This document shows positions 1-8,094 of a stretch of 64,000 nucleotides of DNA, one piece after another; within the stretch, counting starts at the first letter, position 1, and each line of letters starts with the position of its first letter. Under the pieces are notes generated by a model. The model had not been told where the DNA came from and searched no databases. It was given only the letters and a program-made list of their open reading frames with translations. Origin of the DNA: Fictibacillus nanhaiensis (GTDB taxonomy: Bacteria; Bacillota; Bacilli; Bacillales; Fictibacillaceae); NCBI GenBank assembly GCA_016401345.1, contig JAEACG010000002.1:372001-436000 (forward strand), read 5' to 3'. The translations under genes and the position numbers were made by a program.

Positions 1-315
1 TTTATTGGTGATCGAGGAACAGTTGCCAGGTATGGTGGAGAGGAGTTTATTATCTTGCTACCTGAATCAGGAGATAGAGCGGGTATCCAATTAGCTGAAC
101 AGCTTCGTTCTGTAATTTCTGATCAAGGATTTGATATACATAATGACCTCACCGACCAATGCAGACATACGATCTACATAACTGCAAGTATCGGGGTTGC
201 AACCGCTCCTCATCAAGGAGAAGATGCACTTACATTAGTACGAAACGCAGATCGTGCCATGTATACAGGTGCAAAACAACAAGGAAGAAATAAAGTCGCC
301 GCTTATATCGGATAA
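1..315 (+). CDS. GGDEF-domain protein (probable diguanylate cyclase), C-terminal part
   Basis: The gene is cut by the left edge, and reading frame 1 is open from base 1. The visible 104 residues contain RYGGEEF, the GGEEF active-site signature of diguanylate cyclases, which make cyclic di-GMP from two GTP. They also contain the conserved tail ITASIGVA and ADRAMYTGAKQQGRNKV typical of the end of the domain. The signature is intact, so the domain is probably catalytically active. Any N-terminal sensor or membrane region is outside the window. A hairpin terminator follows directly, so this is the last gene of its transcript. It is not part of the spoIIB-maf unit. Confidence 0.9.
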   Translation, partial: FIGDRGTVARYGGEEFIILLPESGDRAGIQLAEQLRSVISDQGFDIHNDLTDQCRHTIYITASIGVATAPHQGEDALTLVRNADRAMYTGAKQQGRNKVAAYIG

Positions 316-349
316 AAATCTAGGCAGTTTCACGCCTGGATTTTTTTTG
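316..349 (+). terminator. Intrinsic terminator after the GGDEF gene
   Basis: A 9-bp stem (AATCTAGGC at 317-325 with GCCTGGATT at 334-342, one T-G pair) closes an 8-base loop and runs into eight T residues. Confidence 0.8.
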
Positions 350-425
350 TGTTCCTATCTTTTTCTTGTTCTATTAAAACAAAAATAGCATATGTTTTAG
401 TAGATGATAGAGAGGAGCGGATGAA

Positions 426-1421
426 ATGAAACAAGAGATATCCATCTTGATCAATGGTAAAGAAAAGAACTATAGTGAAGATCAAACATCTGTTAAAGAG
501 CAGCCCGCTCATAATGAGGTTGCTGCTGCCATCGAGGAAGTGAACAGAGGCGGATATACGATTCTGGCAACTTCTCTTAAGAAACGTGAAAACTTCTTTA
601 AAAGAAAGAACGGACATGTGTTGAACAAGAGGACAAGCTTCCTTGTTCCGAATAATGGGAAAGGCTTTCCTAAGCAAATTGTTGCAGCGATTATAGGAGC
701 TATCGTTACAGGAACAATTTTAGGAGTATTAGTCTTAACGGTATTCTCTTCCGATATCACGGAAGCTGGAGATAAAGTGACAGAAGCATCAACAGTTGCT
801 ACAGAAAAAGTAGCTGACTCTGGTAAATCCGTAACGATCAGGCCGATCAAATTAGATTTTTCAGCACTTCAAGCGGGTGTCTTCTCATCAAAAGATCGAG
901 CTGAAGGAGCTGTTAAAACCATAGAAGATAAAGGTTTTTCAGCAGTTGTCTTTAAAGCTGAAGAAGAAAAGTATTCTGTTATCGTAGGCATTGGAAATGA
1001 TAAGCATCAATTAGATAAATTTAATGAAGCTTATCAAAAAGAAATGGATAAGCCACTTTTTAAATCGCTCTCTTTTTCTTTTGATCAATTAAAAACACCA
1101 TCAAAGCTAGATGAAACCTATTTTACGAATGGTCAGATTCTACTTCAAAATACGCTTACCCTTTCTCAGATGCCAGACATAAGTGGATCAGGTCTTGATC
1201 GGACACTGAGCGATTTTAACAAGTGGAAAGAGTATGGAAAAGGGCAGAAGGGCAAGTGGAGTGAAAGTACAACGAAAGCAGCTTCAGATTTTGAAAAGCA
1301 GCTTGAAGGTGCCTTTCTAGCGTTAAAGGATTCGAAAAAAGGAGAACTTAACTGGGCTTTTCAGCAAAAAGTAATGGATAGCTTACAGTCTTATACGAAG
1401 CTGCTTGCAACATTAAAATAA
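426..1421 (+). CDS. spoIIB: Stage II sporulation protein B (SPOR-domain membrane protein)
   Basis: The protein has 331 residues, close to the roughly 332 of B. subtilis SpoIIB. It has the same plan: a charged cytoplasmic N-terminus containing ILINGKEKNY, one membrane segment at about residues 78-104, a linker, and a SPOR-like peptidoglycan-binding domain at about 138-195 (LQAGVFSSKDRAEGAVKTI). A long charged helical tail follows. In B. subtilis the gene lies just upstream of maf, as here. The known protein localises to the polar septum and helps thin septal peptidoglycan before engulfment. The start at 426 follows GAGAGGAGCGG; the ATG at 421 is in another frame and stops at once. Sequence similarity is low outside the SPOR domain, so the call rests on architecture plus synteny. 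Confidence 0.82.
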   Translation: MKQEISILINGKEKNYSEDQTSVKEQPAHNEVAAAIEEVNRGGYTILATSLKKRENFFKRKNGHVLNKRTSFLVPNNGKGFPKQIVAAIIGAIVTGTILGVLVLTVFSSDITEAGDKVTEASTVATEKVADSGKSVTIRPIKLDFSALQAGVFSSKDRAEGAVKTIEDKGFSAVVFKAEEEKYSVIVGIGNDKHQLDKFNEAYQKEMDKPLFKSLSFSFDQLKTPSKLDETYFTNGQILLQNTLTLSQMPDISGSGLDRTLSDFNKWKEYGKGQKGKWSESTTKAASDFEKQLEGAFLALKDSKKGELNWAFQQKVMDSLQSYTKLLATLK

Positions 1422-1466
1422 TTAAAATAAAAAGCCTGTTTGCTTATTCATTGCTCTTTGAAAGTA

Positions 1467-1722
1467 GTTGATTTCCGCTCCAAGTTGATCGCTCTCCATG
1501 AGGAGACAGGTGAGCGCCTTGCCGCTTTGCGTCATTAAGGGACTCACCTGTCTAGATGCAGTGGCTAGCCCCTCGAGGACAAAGGTTATACGGTCTGTGA
1601 TGAGCAAAGTGCTCCTTCATAGCCCATTCAACTTTTGCTTGTCAGGCCTTAACGAGCCACTTCTACTTTTAGGATTGACCGCTCGTCCCATAGGAGTCGG
1701 CAACCCTCCACTCTGATCAACT
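1467..1722 (-). repeat. Interspersed hairpin repeat, long composite form (copy A)
   Basis: Read on the minus strand it starts GTTGAT and ends with the family's GGAAATCAACT. It matches copy F at 56321-56574 over almost its full length, including the internal stretch with AGCAAAAGTTGAATGG and CTCGAGGGGCTAG that the 127-bp copies lack. The apical stem GGTGAG/CTCACC around GACGCAAAGCGGC is present. It lies between the spoIIB stop codon and a terminator, and contains no credible gene. Confidence 0.85.
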
Positions 1723-1964
1723 TGCATTAAAAGAAAAGTAACATTCTTAGAAATGAAGAAACTAAAGGAGTTTAGGGTATGGCTCGATTGTTGAGTCATA
1801 CTTTTTTAGTTTGCAACAAGATTGATTGTGAAAGCGTAAAACAAAAACTTGATTGATAGGTTTTTAAGAATTTTGTCGGAATTCGTCAATGAATTTAATC
1901 ATTTGCCCTCATAAAATGCAGTAAAGAACCGAAAAACTAATAGAAGTATGTTTTTCGGCGTGAT
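1723..1964. other. Gene-free stretch between repeat A and the maf promoter
   Basis: AT-rich sequence with one intrinsic terminator (1777-1808). A 13-codon ORF preceding that hairpin (ATG 1753) has no clear ribosome binding site. I see no gene or RNA element here. Confidence 0.6.
1777..1808 (+). terminator. Intrinsic terminator, probably the displaced spoIIB terminator
   Basis: GTATGGCTC (1777-1785) pairs with GAGTCATAC (1793-1801) with one G-T pair around a 7-base loop, followed by TTTTTT. It is 355 bases past the spoIIB stop, with repeat A in between. This fits insertion of the repeat between the gene and its terminator. Confidence 0.7.
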
Positions 1965-1993
1965 TTGTCTAATTTTTACAAGTTTGCTATTGT
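1965..1993 (+). promoter_or_regulatory. Candidate sigma-A promoter for maf-radC
   Basis: TTGTCT (1965-1970) and TATTGT (1988-1993) are separated by 17 bases, about 50 bases before the maf start. Each box is a moderate match. Confidence 0.45.
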
Positions 1994-2041
1994 AAATCTA
2001 TACGAAACTATACATCAAAGAATTAGATGAAAGGTGATTAC

Positions 2042-2632
2042 ATGAAACGCCTCATATTAGCCTCTGCTTCACCTCGAAGATATGAACTTCTGTCATTAAC
2101 GCTTCTTCCATTTGAAACGTATCCAAGTACACTTGAAGAAAAAATGGATCATTCCCTTACTCCAAGTCGATTGGTAGAATCACTTGCTGAGCAGAAAGCT
2201 GCAGACATTTTTACTCAAAAACCAGAGTGTGTGATCTTAGGTGCAGATACAATCGTATCTTATCAAAATAATCGTCTTGGCAAACCTAAGAATCGAATTG
2301 AAGCTGCCGAAATGTTAAGGATGCTCTCAGGTCAAACACATGAAGTTTACACGGGGGTCTGTTTAATAGATCAAACAAAAAAAGTGATTTTCTCTGTTAA
2401 GACAAGTGTTACTTTCTACACTTTAGATGAAAATACAATTGATTGGTACTTAAACACTGGTGAACCTTTTGATAAAGCTGGCAGTTATGGAATCCAAGGC
2501 TCAGGATCGCTATTAGTTGAGAAAATCGAAGGCGATTACTTCAATGTTGTAGGATTACCGATCTCTAAGGTGGTTCGATCACTAAAAGATTTCGGGTTTT
2601 CATTCACCGAGTCAGTCACGAAGACTGAATAA
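2042..2632 (+). CDS. maf: Maf nucleotide pyrophosphatase
   Basis: Maf-family enzymes hydrolyse non-canonical nucleoside triphosphates or dTTP/UTP to monophosphates and are linked to division arrest and competence. The N-terminal signature LASASPRR, the GADTIV motif and the KPKN segment are present. I place the start at the second ATG (2042, protein begins MKRLILASASPRR) because AAAGGTGAT at 2030-2038 is correctly spaced for it. The ATG at 2027 precedes that Shine-Dalgarno sequence and would add only five residues. The protein is 196 residues, normal for the family. radC follows after 14 bases, and the spoIIB-maf-radC-mreB order is that of B. subtilis. Confidence 0.93.
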   Translation: MKRLILASASPRRYELLSLTLLPFETYPSTLEEKMDHSLTPSRLVESLAEQKAADIFTQKPECVILGADTIVSYQNNRLGKPKNRIEAAEMLRMLSGQTHEVYTGVCLIDQTKKVIFSVKTSVTFYTLDENTIDWYLNTGEPFDKAGSYGIQGSGSLLVEKIEGDYFNVVGLPISKVVRSLKDFGFSFTESVTKTE

Positions 2633-2646
2633 TAGGGGGGACGTAA

Positions 2647-3336
2647 GTGGTAACCAAGCCGCTTATGATAAAAGATTACCCATTACAGGAGAGGCCGCGA
2701 GAAAGACTTTTAAATGATGGTCCTGAAGCGCTCTCTAACTATGAATTGTTAGCTATTCTTTTAAGAACGGGTACGAAGCAATTGTCAGCTATCCAGCTTG
2801 CCCATCATATCATTCAGCAATTTGAAGGATTAAGGCATCTTAAAGAAGCAACAATTGGTGAACTGAAAGAGATCAACGGTATAGGATCAGCAAAAGCAGT
2901 GGAACTGATGGCTGCCATAGAAATCGGAAAACGGATCAGCCGTCTTCAGTTTGAGGAAAGGTACACGATACGTTCACCTGAAGATGGTGCTAGGTATCTG
3001 ATGGATGAGCTGCGTTTTTTACAGCAAGAACACTTCGTTTGTTTATATTTAAATACAAAAAATCAAGTGCTTTATAAAAAAACGGTTTTTATCGGAAGTC
3101 TAAATACGTCTATCGTACATCCGCGAGAAGTATTTAAAGAAGGCTTCAAACGCTCAAGTGCTTCAATCATCTGTTTTCATAATCATCCCAGCGGTGACCC
3201 TGCTCCGAGCAGGGAAGATATTGAAGTGACAAAAAGATTAGTAGAATGCGGAAAAATGTTAGGAATTGAAGTGTTGGATCACATCATAATAGGTGATCAA
3301 AGATACGTAAGTTTAAAAGAAAAAGGATATGTTTAA
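2647..3336 (+). CDS. radC: RadC family protein (JAB1/MPN domain)
   Basis: This 229-residue protein has an N-terminal helix-hairpin-helix region (about 25-95; INGIGSAKAVELMAAIEIG) and a C-terminal JAMM/MPN+ domain with HNHPSGDPAPSREDIE, the metal-binding HxHPSGx7D motif. RadC was once called a DNA-repair protein, but that role is doubtful and its true function is unknown. The GTG start at 2647 follows TAGGGGGGAC. The gene is probably co-transcribed with maf. mreB has its own promoter just after the stop. Confidence 0.93.
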   Translation: MVTKPLMIKDYPLQERPRERLLNDGPEALSNYELLAILLRTGTKQLSAIQLAHHIIQQFEGLRHLKEATIGELKEINGIGSAKAVELMAAIEIGKRISRLQFEERYTIRSPEDGARYLMDELRFLQQEHFVCLYLNTKNQVLYKKTVFIGSLNTSIVHPREVFKEGFKRSSASIICFHNHPSGDPAPSREDIEVTKRLVECGKMLGIEVLDHIIIGDQRYVSLKEKGYV

Positions 3337-3338
3337 CA

Positions 3339-3368
3339 TTGTCTTTTGTTTCTTTTTTAGCGTATAAT
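3339..3368 (+). promoter_or_regulatory. Candidate sigma-A promoter for mreBCD
   Basis: TTGTCT (3339-3344), an 18-base spacer and a perfect TATAAT (3363-3368) lie 40 bases before mreB, directly after the radC stop codon. Confidence 0.65.
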
Positions 3369-3408
3369 CAAACTTATGAGTTTTGCTTGATGAAAGGAGT
3401 CTACATAA

Positions 3409-4446
3409 ATGTTTGGTGGATTTTCAAGAGATTTAGGAATTGATTTAGGAACTGCAAACACACTTGTTTACGTGAAGGGCAAGGGTGTTGTTGTGCGTGA
3501 ACCTTCCGTTGTTGCTTTGCGTACTGACACAGGTTCAATTGAAGCGGTAGGTAATGCTGCTAAGAATATGATTGGACGTACTCCTGGTAATATCGTTGCC
3601 GTACGACCTATGAAAGATGGAGTTATTGCTGATTTTGAAACAACAGCTACAATGATGAAATACTTTATTCAGCAAGCCCAAAAAAACCGTTCTGTTTTTG
3701 CACGTAAACCTTATGTCATGGTATGTGTACCATCAGGAATTACTGCAGTGGAAAAGCGTGCGGTTGAAGATGCGACTAAACAAGCGGGAGCTCGTGAAGC
3801 TTACACGATCGAAGAACCTTTTGCTGCTGCAATCGGTGCTGATCTTCCTGTATGGGAACCAACAGGCAGCATGGTCGTTGATATCGGTGGAGGAACGACT
3901 GAAGTTGCGATCATCTCTTTAGGTGGTATCGTTACAAGCCAGTCAATCCGTATTGCTGGTGATGAGATGGACGATGCAATCATTGCTTATATTAAGAAGA
4001 CTTATAATCTTATGATCGGTGAAAGAACGGCTGAAACTCTTAAGCTAGAAGTCGGTTCAGCTGGTGCGCCGGATGGAATTGAAGATATGGATATCCGTGG
4101 TAGAGATTTGTTGACAGGTCTTCCAAAAACGATTACGATTACGGCGGAAGAAGTTTCCAGTGCGTTGCGTGATACTGTTAATAGCATTATGGATGCCGTT
4201 AAAGTAACTCTTGAGAAAACACCACCAGAACTTGCTGCTGACATTATGGATCGTGGTATTGTTTTAACTGGTGGCGGTGCTTTATTACGAAACTTGGATA
4301 AAGTAATCAGTGAAGAGACGAAGATGCCTGTTATTGTGGCTGAGAACGCGTTGGATTGTGTAGCAGTTGGAACTGGCCGTGCGCTTGAAAACCTGCACCT
4401 CTTTAAATCCAAGGCTGGTATAACTTCTAGATCTAAATCCAAGTAA
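3409..4446 (+). CDS. mreB: Rod shape-determining protein MreB
   Basis: MreB is the bacterial actin that forms membrane-associated filaments guiding the cell-wall elongation machinery. The protein (345 residues) begins [20 protein letters not shown], with the phosphate-1 motif DLGTANT. It contains the second phosphate loop [14 protein letters not shown] near residue 155 and the adenosine motif [11 protein letters not shown] near 285. The start follows GAAAGGAG. mreC and mreD follow, as in the canonical mreBCD operon, and minCD lies downstream. Confidence 0.98.
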   Translation: MFGGFSRDLGIDLGTANTLVYVKGKGVVVREPSVVALRTDTGSIEAVGNAAKNMIGRTPGNIVAVRPMKDGVIADFETTATMMKYFIQQAQKNRSVFARKPYVMVCVPSGITAVEKRAVEDATKQAGAREAYTIEEPFAAAIGADLPVWEPTGSMVVDIGGGTTEVAIISLGGIVTSQSIRIAGDEMDDAIIAYIKKTYNLMIGERTAETLKLEVGSAGAPDGIEDMDIRGRDLLTGLPKTITITAEEVSSALRDTVNSIMDAVKVTLEKTPPELAADIMDRGIVLTGGGALLRNLDKVISEETKMPVIVAENALDCVAVGTGRALENLHLFKSKAGITSRSKSK

Positions 4447-4460
4447 GTAGGTGTATTTTC

Positions 4461-5333
4461 ATGCCACAATTTTTTTCGAACAAACGCCTTATCATTCTGC
4501 TAGTCAGCATTATCATTCTAGTAGCTCTGATTGGTTTTTCGATGAAAAAAAGGGAAAGCCTAACCTTACCTGAACAGTTTTTAAAAGATTCTGCAGGACT
4601 AACACAAACGATTTTCTATAAACCCGCTAATACACTAGCGGGTTTCTTTGAGAATTTAGCTGAAATGAAGCAGCTCTACAAAGAGAATCAAATGTTAAAA
4701 GCTAGGTTAGATGAGTACGCAAAACTTTATGTACAGTATGAGGAAGTTAAAAAAACAAACGAAACACTTAAAGCGCAATTAGACAAAGAAGAAGATCTTA
4801 CCGATTTTAAAGTGAGAGAAGGTACTGTGATCGGACGCTCCCCTGATCAGTGGAATCAATTTATCTACATCAACAAAGGGGAAAAAGATGGTATCAAACC
4901 GAAGATGGCAGTCATTTCACCACAAGGATTTATTGGGAAAGTCACGAATGTTTCCTTGTTTCAGTCAACCGTTCAGTTGATCAGTGACAATGATCGTACG
5001 AATCGTTTCTCTGCTATCGTTCAAGGTGAGAAGAACATCTTTGGAACGATCGAAGGTTATGATGCAAAAAAACAAGCTTTGGTGTTTAAGAAGATTCCGG
5101 TAGATGCAAAGATTAAGAAAGGCCAAAAGGTTATTACCTCTGGTCTAGGAGATGTCTTTCCGCCTAACCTGCTCATCGGAGAAGTAATTGATATTGAACC
5201 AGATGAAGTGGGATTGACACAAACTGCTTATTTAAAGCCTTCAGCAGATCTTTATGATATTGATCATGTGATGGTACTTGAACGAGAAATGCCTGCAGTG
5301 GATGAAAGTTTAAGAGAAAAGGAGGAAGAATGA
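4461..5333 (+). CDS. mreC: Rod shape-determining protein MreC
   Basis: The 290-residue protein has a short cytoplasmic tail and one membrane segment (about residues 9-27, LIILLVSIIILVALIGFSM). A coiled coil at about 65-105 and an extracytoplasmic beta-rich domain with DQWNQFIYINKGEKDGI follow. MreC links MreB filaments to the wall-synthesis enzymes outside the membrane. The ribosome binding site (TAGGTG) is weak, so translation may be coupled to mreB, which ends 14 bases upstream. The end overlaps mreD by 4 bases. Confidence 0.96.
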   Translation: MPQFFSNKRLIILLVSIIILVALIGFSMKKRESLTLPEQFLKDSAGLTQTIFYKPANTLAGFFENLAEMKQLYKENQMLKARLDEYAKLYVQYEEVKKTNETLKAQLDKEEDLTDFKVREGTVIGRSPDQWNQFIYINKGEKDGIKPKMAVISPQGFIGKVTNVSLFQSTVQLISDNDRTNRFSAIVQGEKNIFGTIEGYDAKKQALVFKKIPVDAKIKKGQKVITSGLGDVFPPNLLIGEVIDIEPDEVGLTQTAYLKPSADLYDIDHVMVLEREMPAVDESLREKEEE

Positions 5334-5851
5334 TGAAAAAAGTCTTTCTTCCTTTTCTTATCTATCTAGCTTTTATTAGTGAGAGTTCATTAGTACAAGC
5401 TTTCTTGCCTCATGATAATAGTATGGATTGGCAGCTGGTCCCCCGTTTTTCAATGGTATTAATCTTATTTGTTGCCATGTATGTAAACACCACATACGGG
5501 CTTTTGTACGGACTTGCTTTTGGTTTGCTCACTGATCTTCTCTATACAGACATCATTGGTGTTTATTTGTTCTCTATGGCAGCTACTGCCTATATTACAT
5601 CAATCTTTTCAAGGTATTTATTTGGAAACTTGATCGTGACTTTACTTCTGTCCGTAGTAGGGGTTTCCATATTAGAGTTTTTTGTATACGGTTTGAACAG
5701 TCTTATAGGAATCAGTACTCAGATGTTAGATGTATTCCTGTATAAAAGATTGTTGCCTACCCTCATCTTAAACGGTTTCTTTGCGATACTCATTTATTAT
5801 CCGTTTGTAAAGCAGTTGAACCAAATAAAGGATACTTTAAAAGAAAACTAA
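5330..5851 (+). CDS. mreD: Rod shape-determining protein MreD
   Basis: A 173-residue integral membrane protein with five or six hydrophobic segments, third partner of the MreBCD complex. It overlaps mreC by the ATGA arrangement. AAAAGGAGGAAG lies directly upstream, and ATG 5330 or 5333 could serve as start. Sequence conservation of MreD is low, so position in the operon and membrane topology carry the call. Confidence 0.94.
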   Translation: MMKKVFLPFLIYLAFISESSLVQAFLPHDNSMDWQLVPRFSMVLILFVAMYVNTTYGLLYGLAFGLLTDLLYTDIIGVYLFSMAATAYITSIFSRYLFGNLIVTLLLSVVGVSILEFFVYGLNSLIGISTQMLDVFLYKRLLPTLILNGFFAILIYYPFVKQLNQIKDTLKEN

Positions 5852-5908
5852 CTTTTGCAAAGAGGAATTTAGACCTAGCTGTCGAATGTTAGTACGTTGA
5901 GGTGAACA

Positions 5909-6592
5909 ATGGCAATGGTACAAAAACTCCAGCACAACGTAACAATTAAAGGAACAAAAGACGGCCTCGTTTTATTGTTGGATGATAAGTGTTCCTTCGA
6001 TCTATTAGTCGAGGAGCTTAATGATAAATTAACCGCCGGAAGCAGCCAAATGTTAAGCGGACCTGTAATTTCCGTTAAAGTAAAAGCAGGAAACCGTTAT
6101 TTGACTGCTGAACAAGAAGAAAAGTTAATAGAAGTTCTTAAACAAAAAGAAAATCTTATCCTAGATCATATTGAGTCAGATGTTATCACAAAAGCTGAAG
6201 CCGAAGAGATGAGAAAAGATGCTCAAGTTGTTACTGTATCTAAAGTCGTCAGATCAGGTCAGGTTCTTGATATACAAGGAGACCTGCTTCTGGTCGGCGA
6301 TGTAAATCCTGGAGCAACTGTGATGGCGACAGGGAATATTTATATTCTCGGTTCGCTAAAAGGAATCGCTCACTGCGGCACGAAAGGTAACGAAGAAGCG
6401 ATCATTGCAGCATCCGTAATGAAGCCTTCGCAACTTAGGATTGCTCACCATATTAATAGAGCACCAGACTCTTATCCCGAACTAGGAAATGAGATGGAGT
6501 TTGCTTACATATCCAATGAAGAAAAACAGATTCGTATTGATCGAATCAGTGCTGTTCATCGATTAAGACCGAAACTGAACAGTTTGCTATAG
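5909..6592 (+). CDS. minC: Septum site-determining protein MinC
   Basis: MinC inhibits FtsZ ring assembly away from midcell. The 227-residue protein has the N-terminal domain (about 1-100, starting with VTIKGTKDGLVLLLDD) and the beta-helical C-terminal domain (about 105-210) with the repeated glycine-rich segment GDLLLVGDVNPGATVMATGNIYILG. GAGGTGA at 5899-5905 fits ATG 5909, though ATG 5915 is possible. minD follows after 15 bases. No divIVA or minJ is adjacent, as in B. subtilis. Confidence 0.96.
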   Translation: MAMVQKLQHNVTIKGTKDGLVLLLDDKCSFDLLVEELNDKLTAGSSQMLSGPVISVKVKAGNRYLTAEQEEKLIEVLKQKENLILDHIESDVITKAEAEEMRKDAQVVTVSKVVRSGQVLDIQGDLLLVGDVNPGATVMATGNIYILGSLKGIAHCGTKGNEEAIIAASVMKPSQLRIAHHINRAPDSYPELGNEMEFAYISNEEKQIRIDRISAVHRLRPKLNSLL

Positions 6593-6607
6593 AAAGGGGA
6601 ATGAAGC

Positions 6608-7402
6608 ATGGGAGAAGCAATAGTCATAACGTCTGGGAAAGGTGGAGTCGGTAAAACGACGACTTCTGCCAATTTAGGGACTGCTCTAGCTCTTTCTGGA
6701 AAAAAAGTATGTCTTGTAGATACTGATATCGGGTTGAGAAACTTGGATGTATTGATGGGACTTGAGAACCGCATCATCTATGATCTTGTTGATGTAGCAG
6801 AAGAACGCTGCAAACTTAAACAAGCATTGATAAAAGATAAGCGTTTTGAGTGTTTGTACCTGCTCCCAGCAGCTCAAACAAAAGATAAATCTTCCATTAC
6901 CCCTGAACAAGTAAAAACAATCGTTCAGGAATTAAAGCAAGATTACGATTATGTCATTATTGATTGTCCTGCAGGCATTGAGCAAGGCTTTAAAAATGCC
7001 ATTGCAGGTGCGGATAAATCAATCGTAGTAACCAATCCTGAAACTGCTTCTATGCGTGATGCTGATCGCATTATCGGGCTGTTAGAACAAGAGGATATGG
7101 AACCGCCTAAACTGATTGTAAATCGTCTTCGTAATCATCTGGCTAAGAACGGTGATATGTTAGATGTTGATGAGATCGTTTCCGTGCTTTCTATCGAGCT
7201 TCTTGGAGTCGTGATCGACGATGAGAACGTGATAAAAGCTGCAAACAAAGGTGAACCAGTTGCGTTACAGCCTGACTCGAAAGCTTCTATCGCATACCGG
7301 AATATTGCGAGAAGAATTTTAGGTGAGTCTGTTCCGCTTCTGTCACTAGAAGAAGAAAAAGGTTTCTTTGGAAAGATCAAAACATTATTAGGTATGAAAT
7401 AA
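6608..7402 (+). CDS. minD: Septum site-determining protein MinD (ATPase)
   Basis: This 264-residue ParA-family ATPase recruits MinC to the membrane. The deviant Walker A motif GKGGVGKTT lies at residues 10-18, with DTDIGLRNLDVLMG and DCPAGIEQGF following. The C-terminal amphipathic helix (KGFFGKIKTLLGMK) is the membrane-targeting sequence. AAAGGGGAATG precedes the start. A terminator follows immediately, so spoIVFA is transcribed separately. Confidence 0.98.
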   Translation: MGEAIVITSGKGGVGKTTTSANLGTALALSGKKVCLVDTDIGLRNLDVLMGLENRIIYDLVDVAEERCKLKQALIKDKRFECLYLLPAAQTKDKSSITPEQVKTIVQELKQDYDYVIIDCPAGIEQGFKNAIAGADKSIVVTNPETASMRDADRIIGLLEQEDMEPPKLIVNRLRNHLAKNGDMLDVDEIVSVLSIELLGVVIDDENVIKAANKGEPVALQPDSKASIAYRNIARRILGESVPLLSLEEEKGFFGKIKTLLGMK

Positions 7403-7431
7403 GCATCGGCTACGCGCTGATGCTTTTTTTT
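7402..7431 (+). terminator. Intrinsic terminator after minD
   Basis: AGCATCGGC pairs with GCTGATGCT (one G-T pair) around a 5-base loop, then eight T residues. The 5' arm begins in the stop codon of minD. Confidence 0.85.
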
Positions 7432-7460
7432 GAGCTTTTTACTCTGAAGGTTTTGAAAGT

Positions 7461-7592
7461 GGTTAATTTCCGTTCCAGGATGCTCGCTTTCCGGGGGGCG
7501 TGCGGTGAGCCACCTCGACACTTTGTGTCCTTAGGTGTCTCACCTGTCCCGCTGATCCCCCAGGAGTCTCGCACCTTGCACTCCAATCAACA
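7461..7592 (-). repeat. Interspersed hairpin repeat, short form (copy B)
   Basis: Read on the minus strand it runs GTTGATTGGAGTGCAAGGTG to CCTGGAACGGAAATTAACC. Its apical stem is GGTGAGACACCT/AGGTGGCTCACC, which differs from the CCCTT/AAGGG of copy C but still pairs. It is in inverted orientation to copy C, 250 bases away. Confidence 0.85.
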
Positions 7593-7840
7593 AACCAAAG
7601 ATGTATTTTACAAAGCTATTTCATAGGCGTTCTTGAAGTCGGTTATTGACTTTCATGATGCTTGTTTTTTAGATTTGATCATTTCACGCTTAGTCAAAAG
7701 CAACTGTGCTTCCTTTGTTTACTAGTAAACCTACCGTATAGTCTTTATTGTCGTTTGCTCGGTGAGAAGCTTGTAAGGTGTTGCACTATTCAATTTGTCT
7801 TTGGAGCTTTTGGATTTTTTCTTTTTGCTACATTTGCAAG
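7593..7840. other. Unassigned sequence between two inverted repeat copies
   Basis: AT-rich, no convincing ORF with a ribosome binding site and no hairpin plus T-run. I see nothing assignable in it. Confidence 0.5.
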
Positions 7841-7968
7841 TTGATTGGAGTGGAGGATGCGAGACTCCTGCGGGACGAGCGGTCAGGTGAGACCCTTAAT
7901 GGCGCAAAGCGGCAAGGGGCTCACCGGTCGCCCCGCGGAAAGCGAGCACCTGTAACGGAAATCAACCA
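7841..7968 (+). repeat. Interspersed hairpin repeat, short form (copy C)
   Basis: Starts TTGATTGGAGTGGAGGATGC and ends AGCACCTGTAACGGAAATCAACC. Contains GGTGAGACCCTT, the loop GGCGCAAAGCGGC and AAGGGGCTCACC, the best-conserved hairpin of the family. It is a near-twin of copy D at 36891. Confidence 0.88.
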
Positions 7969-8034
7969 CTTACGAATACAACAGAGCTTATGTAAAACTT
8001 TATTTTCAGCTGTACAAATCAACAAACCATTTAC

Positions 8035-8063
8035 TCATATCTCCAACGGACAAGTCATAGGAT
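8035..8063 (+). promoter_or_regulatory. Candidate sigma-E promoter for spoIVFAB
   Basis: TCATATC (8035-8041), a 14-base spacer and CATAGGAT (8056-8063) match the mother-cell sigma-E pattern (ATATT-like -35, CATAnnnT -10). The site lies 31 bases before the spoIVFA start. The spoIVF operon of B. subtilis is sigma-E dependent; assigning this site is inference. Confidence 0.5.
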
Positions 8064-8094
8064 GTACATATATGAGAAAAATGGAGGAACGGTT

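Noticed and set aside
1753-1794. A 13-codon ORF just before the terminator at 1777, as a possible leader peptide
   Set aside because: It has no clear ribosome binding site, no repeated regulatory codon and no downstream gene nearby that it could attenuate.
1498-1799. Overlapping ORFs on both strands after spoIIB
   Set aside because: Their sequence is that of repeat copy A, and the reading frames are not kept in copy F.
4002-4469. A 155-codon antisense ORF in mreB
   Set aside because: Shadow of the strongly coding mreB frame, with no ribosome binding site.
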